DNA of 55,949 bases, from positions 1 to 55,949 of the forward strand of contig JAHELS010000014.1 in NCBI GenBank assembly GCA_024644085.1, in the 5' to 3' direction. The translations under genes and the position numbers were made by a program. The stretch is from Rhodopirellula sp. (lineage in GTDB: Bacteria > Planctomycetota > Planctomycetia > Pirellulales > Pirellulaceae). The first letter of the stretch is position 1; each line of letters begins with the position of its first letter. Below the pieces are notes generated by a model. That model did no database searches, was not told the origin of the DNA, and saw nothing but the letters and a program-made list of their open reading frames with translations. Shown in pieces: positions 1-8,134 of the stretch.

Positions 1-66
1 GCAACGTCTCGTCAAATTGGATACGAACGCGAGCGTTGGGCCTTGCATCGACAAGGAGAAATGTGC

Positions 67-96
67 AGGGCCCGCGGCTGAGCCGGCGGCTCACAA
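67..96. repeat. GC-rich imperfect palindrome
   Basis: A short GC-rich element with the core GAGCCGGCGGCTC (perfect inverted repeat around a central G) lies immediately downstream of the minus-strand operon that ends at 127. It could act as a terminator hairpin for that operon, but no T-run follows it on the minus strand. The remaining bases 1-126 show no gene I can support. Confidence 0.35.
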
Positions 97-126
97 CCTT
101 GGTAAAAATGCATTAGGCACCCTGGT

Positions 127-2334
127 TCAAATTAACCCGATGGCTTTTCGCAGTACCCAAAAAACTCCTAGCAGTAACACGAGCAGCGCGCCGGTTAACG
201 GGTGGCTCCATAATTGCAGCCGGCGGACCGATGGTGGCGGCATCGGTAACTCGGCTAGCGTTCGGACGACTTCGTCGATTTCGTTCGGAGCGACCGATTT
301 GCCTCGCGAGACCATCGACAACTCAGCCAGCACATCGGGGCGGGCCGGTTTTCCGATTTGCTCCAACGCCTCACCTTGCACGAAGAAACTTGCATCCAAA
401 GTCGCGCCGGTTTGCTGGCACGCCAGCGTGACGTTGTACTTGCCGGGTTGCTCAGGAGTGTAACGACCCTGGAACACTCCCCATCGGTCGCCTTCGGCCA
501 CCAACCGCACCGTGCCGATCTTCCCCGAGGGCGATACGATCCGGGCGACGACGTCACCCTTTTCGAGCGGTTCACCCGAATGGTCCATCACGTGGGCATT
601 CAACGTCAAACGCTGGCGAAGCTGAGGCTGATTGGGCGTGTGAAACAAACGCATCGTTTCACCTTTGGCCATGTTTCGTTGGTACGCCATCCAGCGCACC
701 ACCTGGCCCCAGAACCGATAGTGATACTTGTCCTCGACACCCTTACGCCACCGCCATGCGCCGTCGGTTCCCATGAACAACACCTTGCCCGCGCCGTAGG
801 TTCGAGTGACCAACAACGGCAGCCGTCCATATTGGTTGGAGGTATCACCGTGAACGGCGAGCACTTCGCATCCGGCCGTGGATCGCACCACCGGCGCGTA
901 CCATTGAAAACCGGGCAGGTCTTCCCAAACCTGGACATTTTCGGCTTGGGAATCGGCGAGTTTCGTCAGCAAACTGCTGCGGCCGCGCTCTGTCAATTCG
1001 AATCGACCCGGCGTGCGAGAACCCCAACCGCCCGGTTGACCCCCATCGAGGACAACTGGATAGAGTTCGGCGAGCGGTGTATCAAGCAGACTGAATTGAC
1101 GTCCTTGCCAACCCGGCATCAAGACGAGTCCACTCGCCTGGTGTTCGATCAAGCCTTTGATCAGCTCGCACTGCGCGGTCGTCAATTGGTTGTCTTCCAG
1201 GCCCACGTCGCCGAGAAAGACCACGTCGTATTTCGAAAGGTCTTCGATCTCCTCGGGAAAGACCTTGATGTAGTCCTGGGACCCACCGCCGACCTTGTCC
1301 AGGCCAGGATGAAACAACAGGCATGACACATCGACACCCGGATCGCGTGAAAGGGCGTTGCGCAAATAGCGGTACTCCCAACGCGGTACCGACTCGACGA
1401 CCAGCACTTTCAACTGTTCCTTGCGAATCACGATCGGAGCCGACTTGGAATTATTGCCGGGAATCGTTTCGTCGGCGTGCTGGGGAATGGTGGCTTCGAC
1501 CGTGTAGTCCCCGGTCGTTTCGGTCATCCACTGGATCGAATCTTCGGTGCGGCCCATCGGAGCGATCCGAATGTCTTTGGTCAGCGTTTCGCCACTGGAT
1601 GTCCTCAAGGTTAAAGTGGTCGAGTATGCCCGTGGCAATGAGCTGTCGATCGTGAATGGAATCCGAACCGGTTTGCCCGCGGCACCGAATGTCGGAACAT
1701 CAACGCTTTTCAACTCGATATCCGGCAGACGTGTGGGACTTCCGGCCGCAACGGTGAAGATCGGAACGTTTCGCATTCGCAGACGTGAAGCCGCTTCGAC
1801 CGGCGGCGGTCCTGAATTCCAATCCCCGTCGCTGATCAAGACGACACCGAGCAAATCGTTGATGCGGTTGGACGCCTCGAGCAAAGGGCTGTGCAGATCG
1901 GTCAACGCGTCGGCCGACTCGCCGTCTGTTTGCATCAAGGGTTGGATGACCACATTCAATCGATCATCGAGCTGCTGCCATGCCGACTTCTCGACCAGGC
2001 TGGAAATCGATTCACTGCGGCTGATCGGGCCATTGCCAACCGCCGCCTTATCAACCACGTCGCGGGTTTGCATGCTCGTCGAATCGTCGTACAGAACGGC
2101 GATAGTCGGTTTCGTCTCAGGCCGGAACTCCTCGATCCATTCCGGTTGATTCAACAGGATCGTGACCAGCGTAACGATGGCGAGCCGGAGCAGTTCCAAC
2201 AGCCCGTGCGGCTTCGAGTAACCGCTGCGCCGCCACGCGTAGTAACAAATGCACGCAGTGACCATCACGATCGCGATCGACAGCAGGATCGACGCGGGTG
2301 TTCCGAGAAACGTCAATTGCTTTGTTGTATTCAA
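127..2334 (-). CDS. vWA / glutamine amidotransferase-like membrane protein
   Basis: Predicted 735-residue inner-membrane protein. Two transmembrane segments (about residues 10-30 and 45-62) precede a von Willebrand A-like domain with a MIDAS-type DDSTSM motif near residue 83 and a second strand reading VVLISDGD. A class I glutamine amidotransferase-like fold follows from about residue 310 (KVLVVESVPRWEYRYL); no catalytic Cys triad is obvious. A final hydrophobic segment near residue 715 re-enters the membrane. It is the last gene of a three-gene minus-strand operon and its start overlaps the upstream stop by 4 bases, so translation is probably coupled. Members of this family usually sit beside MoxR/DUF58/BatA genes; a role in periplasmic protein maturation or stress is inferred, not shown. 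Confidence 0.85.
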   Translation of the reverse strand: MNTTKQLTFLGTPASILLSIAIVMVTACICYYAWRRSGYSKPHGLLELLRLAIVTLVTILLNQPEWIEEFRPETKPTIAVLYDDSTSMQTRDVVDKAAVGNGPISRSESISSLVEKSAWQQLDDRLNVVIQPLMQTDGESADALTDLHSPLLEASNRINDLLGVVLISDGDWNSGPPPVEAASRLRMRNVPIFTVAAGSPTRLPDIELKSVDVPTFGAAGKPVRIPFTIDSSLPRAYSTTLTLRTSSGETLTKDIRIAPMGRTEDSIQWMTETTGDYTVEATIPQHADETIPGNNSKSAPIVIRKEQLKVLVVESVPRWEYRYLRNALSRDPGVDVSCLLFHPGLDKVGGGSQDYIKVFPEEIEDLSKYDVVFLGDVGLEDNQLTTAQCELIKGLIEHQASGLVLMPGWQGRQFSLLDTPLAELYPVVLDGGQPGGWGSRTPGRFELTERGRSSLLTKLADSQAENVQVWEDLPGFQWYAPVVRSTAGCEVLAVHGDTSNQYGRLPLLVTRTYGAGKVLFMGTDGAWRWRKGVEDKYHYRFWGQVVRWMAYQRNMAKGETMRLFHTPNQPQLRQRLTLNAHVMDHSGEPLEKGDVVARIVSPSGKIGTVRLVAEGDRWGVFQGRYTPEQPGKYNVTLACQQTGATLDASFFVQGEALEQIGKPARPDVLAELSMVSRGKSVAPNEIDEVVRTLAELPMPPPSVRRLQLWSHPLTGALLVLLLGVFWVLRKAIGLI

Positions 2335-4331
2335 GCGGCCGCCCTCTCGCCGCTCGAGTTCATTGCGACGGCGGACGATCTCCGGGGGATGCAGAGCATC
2401 GCTTCCAACAACAGTGCGACCAGCATCAAGATGAGAAACAATCGCCAGATCTCCGAGACAAGCGATGCACCGCTTCCGGCCTGGTCATCGACACGGTCAA
2501 AGTCGAGACGATCAAAAAGCGACGCGACGCGGTCGTCATCGACGATTGAGAATTCGTCCTCGCCGATGCTTCGGTTGATCGAAAACAGCATCTCGTCGTC
2601 GGTGTAGACGCCGGCATGCAATGCGTACATGTTGGATAGCGCCAGCGGGTTTCCCGCCAACTGGGTCCAGTTGCTTGAATCGAGGGCAACCTCTCCCGCA
2701 ATCATCTGCCGCGTGTTGCCAAGTGACGCAGCGCCGTCGGCGATAGCTCGGTGGATCATCGCGTAAAGGACAACGCCATCGCGCGCCAGTGACGAATCGG
2801 ATGCGGAGGTCGTCGTTGCGAGAAAATGAACATTGCGACGATCGGTCGTCGCCTGGGCCAATAGCGGTGCGCCGCCGTCGAGCGTCGCCAGCACGCTTGC
2901 AGTGCCCTCCAACTCGCAATATCTCGATACCCGCAACTCGCCGACCGGTAGCGACGCACCGCTGCGGGTTCGCGACAAGAGTCCCTGGTCCCCAACCCAC
3001 GTCGTCACGGCAACGTTTGGCTGTTCACGCCACGAAGTCCATTTCATTCCCGCAAAGACGGTGTCGGTGGGCGATGAGGGAGGAATGAAAACGACCTGGC
3101 CGCCACGGTCGAGCATGTTCTGGAGAAGCACATGCGCCGGTTCGTCGTCGCGCGGCAGAGACGCCTTCCAGAGTACCAACGCCACGTCGTCGAGCGATTC
3201 GGTGATCAATTGGTCGGGCGCAATCACCCGTGCGGTGCAATCGATTTCCGGATTGGGCGAAATTGCGGCTGCCAATTCGAGGGGACCGACTGTCGAAGCG
3301 TCTTCCGCGACGATCAATGTGCTGCGTGCGAGCGGCTCGTCATAAAGAAAATAGAATTCATTGTCCGAAGGCGACGCGTCGGATGCGATCGAGACCCGTC
3401 CCCAACCGCGTTTCTTTTCGGGATCAATGGGAATGGAACGATTCTTCAATTCCAGTTCGCTGCCCGTGATCTCAACAATGAATTCTGATCTCGCGCCGTC
3501 CAACTCCAACTGGATCGGAACATTCACGGTTTCTTCGTTGCCCGGGTGACGCCGGATTAGCATCGACAGCAGGAGCTGAGCCGAGTCGTCCTTCTCGATG
3601 CGGCGGACATTGGTGACCCGAATCGAAACATTCGAATCCGGGACATCGGGATAGGCGAGCAAATGGAAGCGGACCATTTGTGGCAATTCCGCGAGCGAAG
3701 CGCGAATCGTGTCCCAGCGACCACTCTCGTCTTTCCAATCGCCGCGTCGGACATCGCTGAGCATCCAGACTTCGCAGCGGCTCGGACGATTGGTGCGGAT
3801 GTACTGATCGGCAACTTCGAGCATCGCAGGAATGTCGGCGGACCCGCTCACAGCCGACGAATCAGCCAGACCTGCGAGCACGCCCGGTGAATCAATCTCA
3901 ATTGCTTCAAGATTTGCGCTGTCGATCAAGACGAAACGGCTTGACCGCAGCATCTCAAGCGAATTGACGAGCTGATCGATACCCGAGTCGAGTTTTGTGA
4001 TTCCGCTTGGCCCGCGCTGGAGCATGCTCGGTGAACGATCGAGCAGAATCATTGTCGTATCGATCTGGCCGCCACCCGCCACGCCTAGCCATCCGCTCGA
4101 GAGTGGACGGCTGATCGCGAAGATCAATCCGGCGATGGCCAGCGTGCGGGCCGCAAGAATCAACCACCGGCGGATTCTCGCATACCCTCGTGACATCCGG
4201 TTGGCGGCCAACAGGAACTGCATCGCGCCCCAGTTGACCGTTTGAAAACGCCGCTGGTTGATCAAGTGAATGATGATCGGCAACGCAATCAAGGGCAGCG
4301 CGATCAGGATCGCCGGCTGGAGAAAGCTCAT
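2331..4331 (-). CDS. BatA-domain vWA membrane protein
   Basis: Predicted 666-residue membrane protein. The N-terminus (residues 1-80) has the BatA N-terminal family pattern: FLQPAILIALPLIALPIIIH, the Asn-Gln-Arg-Arg turn, and a second helix before a vWA domain starting near residue 90 (MILLDRSPSM, a MIDAS DxSxS motif). The middle is extracytoplasmic beta-rich sequence, and a C-terminal transmembrane helix lies near residue 640. It overlaps both neighbours by 4 bases, so the DUF58-BatA-GATase trio is probably one translationally coupled unit. Bat proteins belong to MoxR-associated systems studied in Bacteroides and Francisella; the substrate here is unknown. Confidence 0.87.
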   Translation of the reverse strand: MSFLQPAILIALPLIALPIIIHLINQRRFQTVNWGAMQFLLAANRMSRGYARIRRWLILAARTLAIAGLIFAISRPLSSGWLGVAGGGQIDTTMILLDRSPSMLQRGPSGITKLDSGIDQLVNSLEMLRSSRFVLIDSANLEAIEIDSPGVLAGLADSSAVSGSADIPAMLEVADQYIRTNRPSRCEVWMLSDVRRGDWKDESGRWDTIRASLAELPQMVRFHLLAYPDVPDSNVSIRVTNVRRIEKDDSAQLLLSMLIRRHPGNEETVNVPIQLELDGARSEFIVEITGSELELKNRSIPIDPEKKRGWGRVSIASDASPSDNEFYFLYDEPLARSTLIVAEDASTVGPLELAAAISPNPEIDCTARVIAPDQLITESLDDVALVLWKASLPRDDEPAHVLLQNMLDRGGQVVFIPPSSPTDTVFAGMKWTSWREQPNVAVTTWVGDQGLLSRTRSGASLPVGELRVSRYCELEGTASVLATLDGGAPLLAQATTDRRNVHFLATTTSASDSSLARDGVVLYAMIHRAIADGAASLGNTRQMIAGEVALDSSNWTQLAGNPLALSNMYALHAGVYTDDEMLFSINRSIGEDEFSIVDDDRVASLFDRLDFDRVDDQAGSGASLVSEIWRLFLILMLVALLLEAMLCIPRRSSAVAMNSSGERAAA

Positions 4332-5239
4332 CGACCGCTCCGCCGTTTCGCTCGACCGGCAAGAAAACGAAACAGCACCTGTTCGTAATCCTCGTCGACA
4401 ACGATTCGGTGGTAATCGATGGCCGATTCGAGCATGATCGTCCGCAATGCATCAAGGTATTCTGCCAATGCCCGCTGGTAACGGTCCTGGATCTCGTTCG
4501 GATCGGCGAACATCGACGGCCCCCCTTCCATATCGACGAAACGTGTGGGACGCCGGAATTCAAAACCGAGTTCCTGTGGGTCGAGCAGATGAAACACCGC
4601 GACGTCATGTTTGCGAAATCGCAAATGATCAAACGCTTCTCGTAACGACGCGGGCTCGACAAAGAGGTCCGAAATCACAACGACCAGCGCTCGTTGGGAC
4701 GTTGTTTCCGCGAACTCGTGCAGCCTCTCGACGAGCTGCGTGTCGCCTTTGGCACCCGAATGCTCGAGGACATCATTGATCCCGCGAAGGTGAGATGGTG
4801 TTCGCCGCGGAGGTATCGTTCGCACGATTTCGTCGGCGATGCAGGTGAGCCCCACCGCGTCGCCCTGCTGGACGGCCAGATAGGCAAGCGAGCCCGCAAG
4901 TCGTCTGGCATAATCGATCTTTGTCAGTTCGGTTGATCCGAATCCCATCGATCCGCTGGTATCGAGCACCACGCACATCCGAAGGTTCGTGTCGGCTTCG
5001 AACTCCTTGACGTAATAGCGGTCGGTGCGTCCGTAGGCCCGCCAATCGAGCCGACGAAGATCGTCGCCGGGGACGTATCGACGGTATTCTGCGAATTCAA
5101 CGCTCGCGCCCCGGTGCGGGCTCGCGTGCATCCCCGACACGTTTCCGACCATCGGACGGCGGGCAAACAACGGCAGCGCAGCAAGACGCGCTAGCGCGTG
5201 CGGATCGAGAAAGTGTCGGTTGCGGTTATCGCCTAACAA
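4328..5239 (-). CDS. DUF58 domain protein
   Basis: Predicted 303-residue soluble DUF58 protein with a vWA-like core. The family signature is clear: a YVPGDDLRRLDWRAYGRTD block near residue 55, then KEFEADTNLRMCVVLDTSGSM with a MIDAS motif near residue 95. It is the first gene of a three-gene operon with the BatA-like and GATase-like genes. DUF58 proteins normally pair with a MoxR AAA+ ATPase encoded directly upstream. Here the upstream gene is a cytochrome-type secreted protein instead, so the ATPase partner must come from elsewhere; two MoxR genes occur at 40.4 and 46.9 kb. Confidence 0.9.
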   Translation of the reverse strand: MLGDNRNRHFLDPHALARLAALPLFARRPMVGNVSGMHASPHRGASVEFAEYRRYVPGDDLRRLDWRAYGRTDRYYVKEFEADTNLRMCVVLDTSGSMGFGSTELTKIDYARRLAGSLAYLAVQQGDAVGLTCIADEIVRTIPPRRTPSHLRGINDVLEHSGAKGDTQLVERLHEFAETTSQRALVVVISDLFVEPASLREAFDHLRFRKHDVAVFHLLDPQELGFEFRRPTRFVDMEGGPSMFADPNEIQDRYQRALAEYLDALRTIMLESAIDYHRIVVDEDYEQVLFRFLAGRAKRRSGR

Positions 5240-5262
5240 AACTCACCCGCGGTCGGGTAGGT

Positions 5263-5335
5263 AAAAAAACGCCTGCAACGTGGACGCAGAAACGGCTCCA
5301 CGAGGAATGAACAGTATAGGTGGAGCCGCTGCGTC
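5263..5335 (-). terminator. Long bulged hairpin, possible terminator
   Basis: Bases 5283-5289 pair with 5329-5335 (7 bp) and 5293-5301 pair with 5320-5328 (9 bp), separated by an AAA bulge on one side, with an 18-base loop. Read on the minus strand, the hairpin follows the cytochrome-type gene ending at 5383 and is followed 13 bases later by seven T (plus-strand A run 5263-5269). It could terminate that gene or act in the leader of the DUF58 operon that starts at 5239. Confidence 0.55.
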
Positions 5336-5382
5336 TGGCCGCCGCGCCAGGAGATTCCACGGATTCCTTTCGCGAGGCGGGG

Positions 5383-6738
5383 TCATTTCGAGAGCTGGTG
5401 AGCCGAAACGACCTCGGCGTTCTTGAAGCCTTCCTGCCAGTGAGCGTCGATCTCGACCTGGCCCTGGAAATCCTTGCTGCCAAGAATTGCGGACGGATCT
5501 TCCGCAAGCCGATTCTCGGCATCGACGTAAACCTTGATCAAACACGTTCCGGGCTTCAGCGCGACACCGCCGGCATCCCAATCATGTTGGTCACGGATCT
5601 GGTCTGTCTTGAACACGATCAAGCTTCCATTGACCATGCCGCGCGGAGTGATCGTCCCCTGGGTAAAGGCGACCGGTTCCGAATGCCAACCACCGGAATC
5701 GTTCTTCGAATGCACCATCAATTGCACGCGTCCAAGGTCGGGCCACGAATCGGGCGTATCCTTCAGACGCAGAACCTGTTTGGTCGGATACCAGTTGTCG
5801 GCCGGGAGATCGGTGGCCGATGCGTATCGCTCGTCGTGGATGCTGGCGACGTCTTCGATCCACGTGATGATTGCCTTGTACGACGTGTCATCCACGTGCA
5901 TTTTCAATCCTCCCATGTGCGAGGTCGGCGGCAGCGACGACGGCGGGGCGAATTTTCCCTGGTCGTTTTTCGGCGGTAACTTCGACGTGGGCTTGAGCAC
6001 GAACAGACTTTGAGTCGGATCCTCGAGATTGATCAGCGGCAAGGACTTGGACGTACCTTTGTGGTTGCCGGCAAGCATCGACCTCATCGTTTCAGCGGGC
6101 GACGATTTGAACAGGTTCATTTTCGCACCGTACTGTTGGACAAATTCGCGATGCCGCTGATTCGGTTTTTCATGCTGTGGGTTGGCCGGATCGATTTCAC
6201 CGGGCGTGTGACAGGGGAAGCACCGCATCCGCTGGGACCAGACGTTGCGAACAAATGAATCGAGTACGCGATCCTTGCGTCCGTGTCGTATGACTTCATC
6301 GGGAACGGAGGGTTTCGCAACCGCAGACTTCAGCGGCGGCCGGCTGCGAAGTTCGTCGTCATCGCAGCAGGCATGAACCCACGCGGTGAACGCCTCAAGT
6401 TCCGCCTCTCGCGTCTTGGCGTGAATTCGCTTGGCGAGTTCATCCCGGTCTTCGTCGCCCATTCGTATTAACGTCAAAATCTTCGACCGTGACGGATTAT
6501 CGAGATTGATCAGGCCCTGGTCACGAAGCGACAGAAATGTTTCCTCGCTCGAAGGCAGGATGTAATCCTTCAAGTCGACCGACGCCAAATGGCATTGAAT
6601 GCAGCTTGACGGCTTGGGAGACCGGAAGATCGGCATGATCCTCTGCTCGAACAATTCCATCGCGGCCTCGTCACCGAGCGCGGAACGATCAGAAATCGGG
6701 ATCAAGATGAACAGGGTTGCAATCAGTCGCAAGTGCAT
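5383..6738 (-). CDS. Secreted planctomycete cytochrome-type protein
   Basis: Predicted 451-residue exported protein with two CxxCH haem-binding motifs: CIQCH about 35 residues from the start and CFPCH in the middle. The chosen start gives a signal peptide (MHLRLIATLFILIPI, then a polar cleavage region); the reading frame stays open upstream to 6843, but that extension is polar and would bury the signal. The motif spacing and the CxQCHxAS context match planctomycete cytochrome domains that often accompany DUF1549/DUF1553 proteins, but those two domains are absent. The C-terminal third is beta-rich with no recognised fold. A periplasmic redox or carbohydrate-associated role is inferred only from the haem motifs. 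Confidence 0.75.
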   Translation of the reverse strand: MHLRLIATLFILIPISDRSALGDEAAMELFEQRIMPIFRSPKPSSCIQCHLASVDLKDYILPSSEETFLSLRDQGLINLDNPSRSKILTLIRMGDEDRDELAKRIHAKTREAELEAFTAWVHACCDDDELRSRPPLKSAVAKPSVPDEVIRHGRKDRVLDSFVRNVWSQRMRCFPCHTPGEIDPANPQHEKPNQRHREFVQQYGAKMNLFKSSPAETMRSMLAGNHKGTSKSLPLINLEDPTQSLFVLKPTSKLPPKNDQGKFAPPSSLPPTSHMGGLKMHVDDTSYKAIITWIEDVASIHDERYASATDLPADNWYPTKQVLRLKDTPDSWPDLGRVQLMVHSKNDSGGWHSEPVAFTQGTITPRGMVNGSLIVFKTDQIRDQHDWDAGGVALKPGTCLIKVYVDAENRLAEDPSAILGSKDFQGQVEIDAHWQEGFKNAEVVSAHQLSK

Positions 6739-6990
6739 CGTTTTTCCACCATCAGGGCCGAGTCGAATAACCGTTGGCACCGATTCTACCCGTTCACGGA
6801 TGCTCCGCGATGCGGAATTCCGTCCCCCCGCATGTGCGTGCATGAATCCGATTCACCCGGTTTGCAGGATTTTTCGGGGCGCGGCAGTAGCAGTTGAGAC
6901 TGAAACGTGCATCCCGACTCGCCCCCCAGCAACAGGATCGCCGAATCAGGAGAAAGAGTCCTTTCTCGTTTCAACCGACGGTGCCAAGCC

Positions 6991-7935
6991 ATGTGCCTAT
7001 CTCGATTCGCTTTCTGTGCCTTTATGATCCTCGGAGCGCTAGTGCACGCATCCACAGCGGACGCGCAGGATTTCAGCTCCATTTCGTGCGCCCTTGGTGC
7101 CGGCTGCGACGGAGCCTGCGACGCGACCTGCGACGGTGCTTGTTCAGACAGAATGTCGGGACGCGCGTTTCTGTTCTGTTGGCCGGGTCAATCATCCGAT
7201 GACCTGCGATTGAATCTTTCCGAACCATTGATCACGGATCGACCCGATTTCACCGAGGCCAGCAGCACGGTGGGACTCGGTGTGACGCAATTGGAGATTG
7301 GTTACACCTTCACGACAGACAACGAGGGCGGGACAAGAACTGATTCGCACACCTATCCCGAATTGCTCGTTCGTCACGGATTGCTTCGCGATTGGCTCGA
7401 GCTACGCGTGGCCTACACGGCGGCGACCTTCGACGACTCGATCGTTCGCACCACCGGCAGCGAAGATCTGTATCTCGGTTTGAAGATTGGCATGACGCCC
7501 CAGTGCGGCGTACTTCCCGAGATGTCGATCATGCCTCAGATGACGGTTCCAAGCGGAAGCCGCGCCTTCACGTCCGATACAGTTCTGCCCGGACTGAATT
7601 GGCTTTACGGCTGGGATGTGACCGATTCAATGAGTATCGCCGGCAGCACGCAGTTCAATCGAACGATCGATGGCGGGAGCGGAGGCGAGTACACCCAGTG
7701 GGCTCAATCGGCGACGGTCGGGTTGTCGTTGACCGACACGATCGGGGCGTACACCGAATGGTACGCGTTCTTCCCTGATGATGCCGACACCGATCCGGTC
7801 GAGCATTATCTCAACGGCGGGTTCACGAAATTGTTCGGGAACAATGTCCAGTGGGATGTTCGAGCCGGAGTCGGGCTGAACGACGATTCCGATGACTTTT
7901 TCGTAGGCACCGGTCTTTCGCTGCGGTACCTGTAG
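6991..7935 (+). CDS. Transporter-like outer-membrane beta-barrel protein
   Basis: Predicted 314-residue outer-membrane protein of the 'MetA-pathway of phenol degradation' transporter-like family (PF13557-type). A signal peptide (residues 1-24, ending ADAQ) precedes a short Cys-rich segment with repeated GxCDGxC spacing. The barrel region begins at the family motif ITDRPDFTEASSTVG and alternates aromatic and polar residues to a C-terminal strand ending SLRYL, a typical barrel terminus. The start was chosen because it gives a signal peptide; the frame extends upstream to 6907. The small Cys-rich insert (six Cys within about 30 residues) before the barrel is unusual. Substrate unknown. Confidence 0.8.
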   Translation: MCLSRFAFCAFMILGALVHASTADAQDFSSISCALGAGCDGACDATCDGACSDRMSGRAFLFCWPGQSSDDLRLNLSEPLITDRPDFTEASSTVGLGVTQLEIGYTFTTDNEGGTRTDSHTYPELLVRHGLLRDWLELRVAYTAATFDDSIVRTTGSEDLYLGLKIGMTPQCGVLPEMSIMPQMTVPSGSRAFTSDTVLPGLNWLYGWDVTDSMSIAGSTQFNRTIDGGSGGEYTQWAQSATVGLSLTDTIGAYTEWYAFFPDDADTDPVEHYLNGGFTKLFGNNVQWDVRAGVGLNDDSDDFFVGTGLSLRYL

Positions 7936-8031
7936 GGAAACGTCAATAAGGCGACACAGCCAAATTCGCAAGCATGCAGCGGGCTGCTGAGTGCTTGTAA
8001 ATAGGGCAACATCAAAAATCGAAAGCAAGTT

Positions 8032-8109
8032 GTAGGCCGGACCGAGCGTTGCGAGTTCCGGCGTCGTTTTGAGTAATCGCCGGAACTCGTGAATCTCGTT
8101 TCGGCCTAC
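8032..8109. repeat. 78-bp palindromic intergenic element, copy A
   Basis: This element begins GTAGGCCGGACCGAGC and ends CGGCCTAC. It has the same length and largely the same sequence as the element at 13131-13208. Copy A's stem has several mismatches. It lies between the converging ends of the beta-barrel gene (7935) and the coiled-coil gene (8135). It may be a dispersed repeat that folds into a long hairpin and can end transcription from both sides. No transposase is nearby. Confidence 0.8.
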
Positions 8110-8134
8110 GAAGAATTCGGCGACGCGGGTGTCA

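Noticed and set aside
121..132. GGTTCAAAT resembling a tRNA T-arm
   Set aside because: The flanking bases cannot form the five-pair T stem and no acceptor or anticodon arm is nearby.
358..1326. 322-codon plus-strand frame opposite the vWA/GATase gene
   Set aside because: It is a shadow of the minus-strand gene: composition is His/Arg/Gln-rich and no domain is seen; the minus frame carries the family motifs.
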